This document shows positions 1-10,397 of a DNA stretch of 64,000 bases, in pieces. Both the position numbers and the translations under genes were made by a program. Position 1 is the first letter of the stretch; the number at the start of each line of letters is the position of its first letter. The DNA comes from Gp6-AA40 sp036274155 (lineage in GTDB: Bacteria; Acidobacteriota; Vicinamibacteria; Vicinamibacterales; UBA2999): NCBI GenBank assembly GCA_036274155.1, contig DASUGH010000103.1, forward strand, positions 62,001 through 126,000, read 5' to 3'. The notes under the pieces are model-generated. The model made no database searches and was not told the DNA's origin. It worked only from the letters and a program-made list of their open reading frames with translations.

Positions 1-125
1 CGCTCAACGAGGACCAGGCGCTGGAGCGCGCCGTGGACGGCCCGGGCAACAAAGGCCAGGAAGCCGCGGCGGCAGCCATCGAGATGGCGACGCTCATGAG
101 GCAGCTGCCGAAAGGAACGGCGTGA
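1..125 (+). CDS. ribH: 6,7-dimethyl-8-ribityllumazine synthase, C-terminal fragment
   Basis: Only the last 40 codons are present; the gene enters from the left edge, in the frame whose first full codon is at position 3. The visible tail contains PGNKGQEAAAAAIEMATLM, which matches the conserved C-terminal helix of lumazine synthase (typically AGNKGxEAAxxAIEM). The enzyme condenses the ribityl-uracil intermediate with dihydroxybutanone phosphate in riboflavin synthesis. The stop codon overlaps the GTG start of nusB (GTGA). The ribH-nusB order is very common in bacteria and supports the call. Nothing upstream can be seen. Confidence 0.85.
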   Translation, partial: LNEDQALERAVDGPGNKGQEAAAAAIEMATLMRQLPKGTA

Positions 126-579
126 GGCGCGACGGCTCAGGGCACGAGGCGTCTGCCGTGGACCCGCGACATCAGGCCCGGGAGGCCGCGCTGCAGATGT
201 TGTATCAGTGGGAGGTCGGCCGCCTGTCGATGCTCGAAGTCAGGCAGACCTTCTGGTCGGCCGGCCATGATTCGGCGGCAACGGCGCCGCAGGCGGTGCG
301 CGACCTCGCCACGCGGCTGGCCGACGGCGTGGCGGCCGAGATCGATCGGCTCGACCCGATGATCGTCGAAGCCGCGGAGCACTGGCGGCTCGAGCGCATG
401 AATGTCGTCGACCGCCTCATTCTCCGGCTGGCGACGTACGAGATGCTGCACGAGACCGACACGCCGGCGAAAGTCGTGATCAACGAGGCACTCGAACTGG
501 CCCGCGCGTTCAGCGGCGACGAGGCGGTGCGGTTCATCAACGGCGTGCTCGACGCCATTCGCCGTACTTTGCAACGCGC

Positions 580-583
<4 letters not shown>
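122..583 (+). CDS. nusB: Transcription antitermination factor NusB
   Basis: A 153-residue all-helical NusB-family protein. It binds boxA RNA with NusE/S10 and supports antitermination, mainly on rRNA operons. The N-terminal RHQAREAALQMLYQWEV is the family signature. The C-terminal half (VVDRLILRLATYEM, then VVINEALELARAFSGDEAVRFINGVLD) is typical. The GTG at 122 overlaps the ribH stop. A second GTG at 158 would start just before the conserved block (MDPRHQAREA) and is a credible alternative. The gene's end overlaps the lysS start by four bases (ATGA), suggesting translational coupling. Confidence 0.96.
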
Positions 584-2076
<1,493 letters not shown>

Positions 2077-2103
2077 CTGGAGCGCCGGCGGGTCGGCGCC
2101 GTC

Positions 2104-3021
2104 CTACTTCCCGACCGTGACCGACACCAGCTTTTCCGATTCGATGGGACGCCCGCCGACCATCGCCGGCTTGTAGAGCCAGGACCTGGCGGCGCTCAGC
2201 AGCCGGATGTCGTAGCGCGGCTCCACCGAGTCTTCGATGCTCGCCGACTTCACCTTCCCATCGATACCGATGATGATCTTGATGGAGCCTTTGAGCTCCT
2301 GAACAGCGGCTCCGGGCGTTGGCGCGTACGACGGCACCGTCTGACGAATGGTCACGGCCGGTACGACGCTCGGACCGCGCGGCCTGGCTGCAGCCGCAGC
2401 GGCCGGGGGCGTTGCCGACGGGAACGATTCGGTCACGACCGGCGCCGCGGCGGCCGTGCGTGTGATCGCCTTCGACGGCACCGGCGCCGGCGGCGGCGTG
2501 TTCTTGACGATGTCGAGGTACCCGGCGCTCAGCAGCTGAATGTCCTTGAGCTCGGCCACGTCCTTCATGGCGGGATCGCGCGTGAGCGCGAGCACCTTCT
2601 CGAACTTGCCGCGCGCCTGGTCCATCTCCTTGGCCTGGAAGTTCTCGCGCGCGTCGGTGAACATCTGCCGGATGATGCCGGGCATGATGCGCCGTTTGGT
2701 CTGCGAGAACATGCTGACCAGCCGCGGTGGCGAGTCGGATTCCGAGACGGAGTACTCGGGCGCTGCGTTGATCAGCGACTCCAGCGCCCGTTCCGCTTCG
2801 GAGACCTTGCCAAGCGCCAGGAAGCAGAGGGCGCGATACTGGTGTCCCTCCGCGCCCTCGTATGTCGCGAGGGCGCGCAACGCGTCGTCATACGAGGCCT
2901 CCGCATAGAGAGCTTTGGCCTTCACCAGTGAATCGACGACCTGCGCGTCTGCCGGCACGACGCTGCCGAAGAAGATCAGCGCCGCGCAACCCAGAAGCCC
3001 GGTTGAAGTCGCTTTCTTCAT
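2104..3021 (-). CDS. Secreted TPR-like protein with TonB-type C-terminal domain
   Basis: 305 residues with a clear signal peptide (LLGCAALIFFGSVVPADAQ). Residues about 30-175 form helical, TPR-like repeats (ALYAEASYDDALRALATYE, FQAKEMDQARGKFEKVLAL). A Pro/Ala-rich linker follows. The C-terminal 65 residues (IKIIIGIDGKVKSASIED ... ARSWLYKPAMVGGRPI) resemble the TonB C-terminal fold found in many Acidobacteria-type envelope proteins. It is probably periplasmic. The ATG overlaps the stop of the upstream PEGA-repeat gene, so the pair is one operon. Specific partner and role are unknown. Confidence 0.7.
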   Translation of the reverse strand: MKKATSTGLLGCAALIFFGSVVPADAQVVDSLVKAKALYAEASYDDALRALATYEGAEGHQYRALCFLALGKVSEAERALESLINAAPEYSVSESDSPPRLVSMFSQTKRRIMPGIIRQMFTDARENFQAKEMDQARGKFEKVLALTRDPAMKDVAELKDIQLLSAGYLDIVKNTPPPAPVPSKAITRTAAAAPVVTESFPSATPPAAAAAARPRGPSVVPAVTIRQTVPSYAPTPGAAVQELKGSIKIIIGIDGKVKSASIEDSVEPRYDIRLLSAARSWLYKPAMVGGRPIESEKLVSVTVGK

Positions 3022-4091
3022 CGTCCCCTCATATCCACGGCCACTCTGGCCGGTTCGGTCAACGACACCATGACTCGGACACGTTTCGAGCCGAGCTCGG
3101 GGTGGCGGAACTCGACGTCATGCGGCCCGATCGTGAGCAGCATGTTGGCGATTGGCGTCTGCCCGCTCGGATTGCCGTCGATCGTGACCTCTGCCCACGG
3201 CACGGCGTTGAGGTTGACCTGCGCCTGCGGCAGCGACATGGTGGCGGTGGTCGTCTGCCCGGCGGAGATGACCACGGTCCGGCGGGCGCGGAAGCCGAGC
3301 GCGTCGGCGACGAATTCGAGATTATGCGTGCCAGTGGAGAGCATGAGTCGATCGGCCTCGGTGGTACCAATCAGCTTGCCGCCCTCGAAGATCTGCATCG
3401 GTGTCGGCGTTTTCGTCACCAGCCAGCCCGACTGCGATCCTGCCGGGGCGTTGGTGACGACGAGCGATGCCGTCGTGCCCGCCTCGAGCGTCACGGTGCG
3501 CCGCTGTGTCTTGCCCGATCCCTCGACGACGATGTGATGCTCTCCGGCCTCGAGGCCGTCAACGGTCACCGGCGCGACGCCGCGCTCGGTTCCATCGACC
3601 GTCACGGTCGCGCCGGCCGGCTCGCTGATGACCTGCAGCCGTCCCTTGCCGCCGACTGCAGCAGGGGACGCGGTGTTGGCGAATCGCAGGTGATGCACGT
3701 TCTGCACGCCGCGCGTCACGGTGGCGCTGATTTCCTGCTTCTGCGCGTCGATACTCACAACGACCGCGTGCTGGCCAGGCGCGAGGTTCAGGGTAATCGG
3801 GGTCAGACCGCGAAGCGAACCGTCGATCTCGACGGCTGCGCCCGAAGGCTCGCTCTCGATGCGGAGCGTACCCTCCGGAACAGCCCCTTTCATACTCGTG
3901 CGGAACGTCCATACCCCGGCAGCCGTCAAACCGACAACAGCGAGGAGTCCAATGATCCAGCGCGCAGAGCTGCGCCGCGGCGGACCGAAATTGCGGCCTG
4001 TCGACTCGCTGTTGAACTCGAGCATCGCGTCGTCGGGGTGTCCCACGCGAGGTGTCTCCGTGGGCCGCTGTGAGAAGGGCAGCGTGTTCAT
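3018..4091 (-). CDS. Membrane-anchored protein with four PEGA-type repeats
   Basis: About 357 residues from the ATG at 4091; an in-frame TTG at 4112 would add seven residues. A cytoplasmic N-terminus of about 40 residues precedes one transmembrane helix (WIIGLLAVVGLTAAGVW). Four beta-rich repeats follow, of the type GTLRIESEPSGAAVEIDG, GRLQVISEPAGATVTVDG, GWLVTKTPTPMQIFEGG and QAQVNLNAVPWAEVTIDG. These are PEGA-like domains, normally extracytoplasmic and linked to surface or S-layer functions. It is co-transcribed with the TPR/TonB-C gene that it overlaps. Function is unknown; the domain call is confident. Confidence 0.75.
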   Translation of the reverse strand: MNTLPFSQRPTETPRVGHPDDAMLEFNSESTGRNFGPPRRSSARWIIGLLAVVGLTAAGVWTFRTSMKGAVPEGTLRIESEPSGAAVEIDGSLRGLTPITLNLAPGQHAVVVSIDAQKQEISATVTRGVQNVHHLRFANTASPAAVGGKGRLQVISEPAGATVTVDGTERGVAPVTVDGLEAGEHHIVVEGSGKTQRRTVTLEAGTTASLVVTNAPAGSQSGWLVTKTPTPMQIFEGGKLIGTTEADRLMLSTGTHNLEFVADALGFRARRTVVISAGQTTTATMSLPQAQVNLNAVPWAEVTIDGNPSGQTPIANMLLTIGPHDVEFRHPELGSKRVRVMVSLTEPARVAVDMRGR

Positions 4092-4224
4092 CTGGCTCAC
4101 GAGACGCCACAATTATGCACGGTACGACCCGCCACGCGTCGGTTATCGAAACGTCGCGGGCGACGTGTGGGCGTTTCTTTCGTAACCGGTATCGGCTTCC
4201 GCCCCTGATATAAGTAGGTACTGC

Positions 4225-5454
4225 GTGAGTCTCGAACTCTTCATCGCTTTGCGCTATCTGCTCGCCAGGCGGCGGCAGGCTTTCATCTCGGTCATCTCCC
4301 TGATTTCCACGCTGGGCGTGGCCGTCGGGGTCATGGCGCTCGTCATCGCCCTGGCGCTGATGACCGGACTGCATACGGAGCTGCGGGACCGGATTCTTGG
4401 GTCAACGGCCCACATCTTCGTGTGGAGGCTCGGCGGCGTCGTGGACTACCACGCCGACGTCGAGCGTATCCGGCAGGTGAACGGGGTCCTTGGGGCGGCG
4501 CCCTCGCTCACCATCCAGGGGATCATCTCCACCGACGACGGGGCGCAAGCGTTCATCGAAATCAAGGGCGTGGACCCTGCCCTGGAGCCCGCCGTCACCG
4601 ACATCGGCAAGGCGATGCAGGTCGGGAGCCTCGCCGACGTGGAAGGGGAATCGCCCGAGGGTGCCCCGGGTGTCGTTCTGGGCAACATCATGGCGAAGAC
4701 GCTCAATGTGCAGAAGGGGGACCGCGTTCGCCTTCTCACCGCCCAGAGCAGCACCATGTCGCCCATGGGGCCGATTCCGCGGGCGCGGACGGCCCGGGTC
4801 GTCGGCGTCTATTCGCTCGGCCTGCAGGAGTTCGACTCGGGGTACGGGTTCGTGTCCCTGGACTTTGCGCGGGTTCTCGCCGGCGGTTCCCAGCCGGCGC
4901 AGATCCAGGTGAAGCTTCAGAACGCCGACGACGCCCCGGAGATCGCCCGGAACATCTCGGCGACTCTCGGGCCCGAGTATGTCAGCCAGGAATGGCAGCA
5001 GGTGAACAAGCCGCTCTTCTCGGCGCTCTGGCTCGAAAAAACCGGTCTTGCCATCGCCATCGGGCTGATCGTCACCGTCGCCGCGCTCAACATTGTCGCC
5101 TCGCTCATCCTGCTGGTGATGGAGAAGAGCCGCGACATCGCGATTCTGAAAACGATGGGACTCTCCGCGCCACGTGTGATGAAGGTGTTCATGCTGCAGG
5201 GACTGATCATCGGTCTCGTGGGGACCGGTGTCGGGGCGGGACTCGGCCTCGCCGCGTGCCGGATACTCGACAAATATCAGCTGATTCACATCTCGATGGA
5301 CGTGTATCAGATCGCACACCTGCCGTTCATCGTGCGGCCGCTCGATTTCTTCCTGGTCATCGTGTCGGCGGTGGTCGTCTGCTTCCTGGCCACGCTGTAT
5401 CCATCGAGACAGGCTGCCAGGCTCGACCCGGTGCAGGCGCTGCGCTTCGAGTAG
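4225..5454 (+). CDS. lolC: Lipoprotein-releasing ABC transporter permease (LolC/LolE family)
   Basis: 409 residues with the FtsX/MacB permease layout. One N-terminal transmembrane helix (about 20-45, ISLISTLGVAVGVMALVIAL) is followed by a large periplasmic domain and three C-terminal helices, ending in LDPVQALRFE, a hallmark of the family. With LolD it extracts outer-membrane lipoproteins from the inner membrane. A single LolC/E-type subunit is present, so the transporter could be a homodimer (LolF-like) or pair with a subunit elsewhere. GTG start; TATAAG at 4208-4213 lies shortly upstream. lolD begins two bases after the stop. Confidence 0.92.
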   Translation: MSLELFIALRYLLARRRQAFISVISLISTLGVAVGVMALVIALALMTGLHTELRDRILGSTAHIFVWRLGGVVDYHADVERIRQVNGVLGAAPSLTIQGIISTDDGAQAFIEIKGVDPALEPAVTDIGKAMQVGSLADVEGESPEGAPGVVLGNIMAKTLNVQKGDRVRLLTAQSSTMSPMGPIPRARTARVVGVYSLGLQEFDSGYGFVSLDFARVLAGGSQPAQIQVKLQNADDAPEIARNISATLGPEYVSQEWQQVNKPLFSALWLEKTGLAIAIGLIVTVAALNIVASLILLVMEKSRDIAILKTMGLSAPRVMKVFMLQGLIIGLVGTGVGAGLGLAACRILDKYQLIHISMDVYQIAHLPFIVRPLDFFLVIVSAVVVCFLATLYPSRQAARLDPVQALRFE

Positions 5455-5456
5455 AC

Positions 5457-6137
5457 ATGTCCTTTGTCAGCGTCCGCGCCCTCAACAAGAGCTACCAGGT
5501 CGGCACACAGCAGATCCACGTGCTGCGCGATCTCGATCTCGAGGTGAGCGCCGGAGAGATGGTCGCGGTTGTCGGGGCCTCAGGCGTCGGAAAAAGCACG
5601 CTGCTGCATCTGCTCGGCGGCCTTGATCGGGCGGGAGCGGGCGAGATCGCCGTGGGTGGACGCACGCTGACCGACATGTCCGACGCGGCGCTGGTGGCCT
5701 TCCGGAATCAGAAGGTCGGGTTCGTGTTCCAGTTCCACCACCTGCTGCCGGAGTTCGATGCGGTCGAAAACGTGGGGATGCCGATGCGCATCGCCGGTGC
5801 CCCCATGGCGGACGTGCGGCAACGGGCGGGCGCGCTGCTCGCCCGCATCGGCCTCGGAGAGCGGCTGGCTCACCAGCCGAGCATGCTCTCGGGAGGAGAA
5901 CAGCAGCGGGTTGCCGTCGCACGCGCGCTCATCATGAAGCCGGAACTGCTGCTGGCCGATGAGCCGACCGGCGATCTCGACGAGAACACCGCCGACTCGC
6001 TGCACGAGCTGCTGCGCGAGATGCACGCCGAGCACGGGTTGACGTCGATCATCGCCACCCACAACCCGCGTCTGGCGGCAGCTTGCGACCGCGTGCTCCG
6101 TCTCGAGCAGGGCAAGCTGCGCGAAGCCTCTATTTGA
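5457..6137 (+). CDS. lolD: Lipoprotein-releasing ABC transporter ATPase LolD
   Basis: 226 residues, normal for LolD. Walker A is GASGVGKST, the signature is LSGGEQQRVAVARAL, and Walker B is LLLADEPTGDLDENT; the LolD/MacB-type segment FQFHHLLPEFDAVENV is also present. It powers lipoprotein release with the permease encoded directly upstream. ATG at 5457, two bases after the lolC stop. The 3' end overlaps the convergent minus-strand dehydrogenase gene by eight bases. Confidence 0.95.
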   Translation: MSFVSVRALNKSYQVGTQQIHVLRDLDLEVSAGEMVAVVGASGVGKSTLLHLLGGLDRAGAGEIAVGGRTLTDMSDAALVAFRNQKVGFVFQFHHLLPEFDAVENVGMPMRIAGAPMADVRQRAGALLARIGLGERLAHQPSMLSGGEQQRVAVARALIMKPELLLADEPTGDLDENTADSLHELLREMHAEHGLTSIIATHNPRLAAACDRVLRLEQGKLREASI

Positions 6138-7017
6138 CCCTCGCCAGCTCCAGCACCGTCCTGGCCATGATCGAGTTGTCCTCGGCGCCGAGACCCGCGG
6201 CCACCGTGGCATGTACCAGCTGCTGGACGATGGCCGAGATCGGAGCCGCGACGTTGAGCTCCGCCAGCGTGGCAACGACGTTCCGCAGGTCCTTGGCGTA
6301 GAGCTCGGTGCGGAATCCGGGCGCGTAGTTGCCGTCGAGGACACGCTTGCCGTGCACGTCGAGGACGCGGCTTTGTGCGAACCCGCCGAGCAACGCATCG
6401 CGAACCTTGGCTGCGTCGACGCCGGCTTTCTTTGCCAATGCGAACGCCTCGGCGACGACACCGAGCGTTCCGCCGATCACCATCTGGTTGCACAGCTTGC
6501 AAAGCTGACCTGCACCGGCCTCGCCGATGTGTACTACGCGCTCCGGGTTGCCCATCACGTCGAGAATCGGCTTGACGGCGGCGAAGGCCTTCGCATCACC
6601 TCCCACCATGACGGAAAGCGTGCCGTTGATGGCGCCGATGTCGCCGCCGCTGACCGGGGCGTCGAGCATCGTAGCTCCGAGCGACTCGGCGCGGCCGGCG
6701 AGGCGTCGCGCCACGGCCGGGGCAATCGAGCTCATGTCGATCAGGATGGTGCCGCGCTGCAAGGCGCTGAACACTCCGTCCGGTCCTTCGAGGACCTGCT
6801 CGACGTCGGGCGAGTCTGGAACCATCGTGATGATGCGGGTGGCGCGGCGCGCGATGTCGGCGGGTGACGTGGCCCGCGCTGCACCTGCAGCGACCAGGTC
6901 GTCGACCGGCCCCTGACTCCTGCTATGGACCACGAGTGAATGTCCCGCTTTGAGAAGGTTCTTTGCCATCGGCCGGCCCATGAGGCCGAGGCCGATGAAG
7001 CCAATCGTCTCTGTCAT
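6130..7017 (-). CDS. 3-hydroxyisobutyrate dehydrogenase-family oxidoreductase
   Basis: 295 residues. The N-terminal NAD(P)-binding Rossmann fold reads GFIGLGLMGRPMAKNLLKAG. The substrate motif DAPVSGGDIGAINGTLSVMVGG and the catalytic-lysine segment GAGQLCKLCNQM are intact. The C-terminal helical domain is complete. The family includes 3-hydroxyisobutyrate, tartronate-semialdehyde and glyoxylate/succinic-semialdehyde reductases; the exact substrate cannot be told. The ATG at 7017 is chosen because upstream in-frame codons are repeat-derived. The promoter would have to lie in or next to repeat array A. Confidence 0.9.
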   Translation of the reverse strand: MTETIGFIGLGLMGRPMAKNLLKAGHSLVVHSRSQGPVDDLVAAGAARATSPADIARRATRIITMVPDSPDVEQVLEGPDGVFSALQRGTILIDMSSIAPAVARRLAGRAESLGATMLDAPVSGGDIGAINGTLSVMVGGDAKAFAAVKPILDVMGNPERVVHIGEAGAGQLCKLCNQMVIGGTLGVVAEAFALAKKAGVDAAKVRDALLGGFAQSRVLDVHGKRVLDGNYAPGFRTELYAKDLRNVVATLAELNVAAPISAIVQQLVHATVAAGLGAEDNSIMARTVLELARVK

Positions 7018-7035
7018 GCGGCGAGTATAACGACA

Positions 7036-7279
7036 GGGGTGCGAGGGTGCGAGGGTGCCAAGGGTGCGAAGGTGCGGGGTGCCAAGGGTGCGAAGGTGCG
7101 GGGTGCCAGGGTGCGGGGTGCGATGGTGCGAGTGGGAAGGTGCTGGTACGAGGGCGCGGCACGAGGGCGCGAGTTGCCGACGTGCCTCACGGCATTGTAC
7201 CGTCGCACCCTCGCACCCTCGCACCTTGAACCATGCCGCACCCTCGCACCTTCGCACCTCGCACCTTCGCACCTTGAAC
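7036..7279. repeat. Repeat array A: RGGTGCGA words, then their reverse complements
   Basis: The intergenic space between divergent genes is filled with degenerate 7-8 bp words. From about 7036 to 7190 the plus strand carries GGGTGCGA, AGGTGCGG and GGGTGCCA variants head to tail. After a short centre (about 7190-7202) it switches to the complementary words CGCACCCT and CGCACCTT up to 7278, two bases before the next start codon. The short segment TTGAACCATG occurs twice in the right arm. The layout predicts a very long imperfect hairpin. The left arm has many G-runs. No protein is supported here. Confidence 0.85.
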
Positions 7280-7280
7280 C

Positions 7281-7577
7281 ATGTATATCGTGCTCGTCCA
7301 GGTCACCGTCCGGCCGGATTTGCTCGACGAGTTCGAACGCGCGCTGTTGCACAACGCGCGCGAGTCGGTCGCGCGCGATCCGGGGTGCATCCGCTTCGAC
7401 GTGAGCCAGCAGATCGACGATCCGCTGCGCTGGATCATGCACGAGGTCTACACGGACGCTGCCGCACACGCGGCGCACCGGCAGTCGCCGCACTTCCTCG
7501 CCTACAACGAGGTAGCGGAGCGTGCGGTCGTGGAGAAGGCGGTGGCGCGCTGCGTCGCCCGTCACCTTCCCGCCTGA
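7281..7577 (+). CDS. Antibiotic biosynthesis monooxygenase (ABM) domain protein
   Basis: 98 residues forming one ABM/YgiN-like ferredoxin-fold unit: YIVLVQVTVRPDLLDEFERA at the N-terminus, RDPGCIRFDVSQQ in the middle and FLAYNEVAERAV near the end. Such proteins act as cofactor-free quinol monooxygenases or small-molecule modifying enzymes; the substrate is unknown. The ATG at 7281 directly abuts repeat array A, so no conventional ribosome-binding site is visible. It is monocistronic, with about 250 bases to clpC. Confidence 0.85.
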   Translation: MYIVLVQVTVRPDLLDEFERALLHNARESVARDPGCIRFDVSQQIDDPLRWIMHEVYTDAAAHAAHRQSPHFLAYNEVAERAVVEKAVARCVARHLPA

Positions 7578-7596
7578 CCGAGCATAGGCGTCAGAA

Positions 7597-7731
7597 CGCC
7601 CCGTCTCGACCCGATACTGTTGATGGGGCGGCCGCAGGTCCAGCTGAACGGGAGACGGATCTTGGGGGACCGGCGGTCGGCGTCAGGCATGTGCCCGAAG
7701 GGAGCGAGCGAACCCTAATCCCTCGTGGCAC
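7597..7731 (+). other. Structured intergenic segment with three potential stem-loops
   Basis: Upstream of the clpC promoter three hairpins can be drawn. The first is GCCCC (7598-7602) with GGGGC (7625-7629). The second is GGTCC (7637-7641) with GGACC (7667-7671). The third is GTGCC (7691-7695) with GGCAC (7727-7731), continued across a 3x3 internal loop by AGGGA (7699-7703) and TCCCT (7719-7723). It may be a terminator region of the monooxygenase gene or a small RNA. I do not recognise an RNA family. Confidence 0.35.
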
Positions 7732-7750
7732 TTAGGCCATGGGCGGGTCG

Positions 7751-7778
7751 TTGTATCGCCAGAGCTTTGCCTTATAAT
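7751..7778 (+). promoter_or_regulatory. Sigma-70-type promoter for clpC
   Basis: TTGTAT (7751-7756) and TATAAT (7773-7778) are separated by 16 bases. This is the best consensus match seen in the window. The predicted start of transcription is near 7785, giving a leader of about 40 bases before the clpC ATG. No CIRCE or CtsR-like operator is evident between the promoter and the gene. Confidence 0.65.
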
Positions 7779-7827
7779 GATTCGCGAGAGACGATGCATC
7801 TCACTAACTAACCCTTAGGCAGGCCGG

Positions 7828-10257
<2,430 letters not shown>

Positions 10258-10287
10258 ACCCGGCGGACTTTCGCCCGCTGCCGGCTC

Positions 10288-10314
10288 GGCCCCGACCAGG
10301 CACTGGCCGGGGCC
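10288..10314 (+). terminator. Hairpin after clpC
   Basis: GGCCCCG (10288-10294) pairs with CGGGGCC (10308-10314). Inside this, after one mismatch, CCAG (10296-10299) pairs with CTGG (10303-10306) around a three-base loop. The stem is strong and sits 31 bases after the clpC stop. There is no run of T after it, so it may be a weak or Rho-assisted terminator, or may protect the 3' end. Confidence 0.5.
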
Positions 10315-10397
10315 GTCTAAGATTCTGTAAACTAAGGCATTTGACGCCGAAGGGGCCTGCCTGCCCCCGATGCGGCGCCGCAAGGCTTCGACACGAT

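Noticed and set aside
7691..7731. SRP RNA (4.5S) tip-like sequence near the clpC promoter
   Set aside because: The string CCGAAGGGAGCGAGC resembles the SRP GGAA tetraloop region, but the flanking conserved bases and pairing do not fit.
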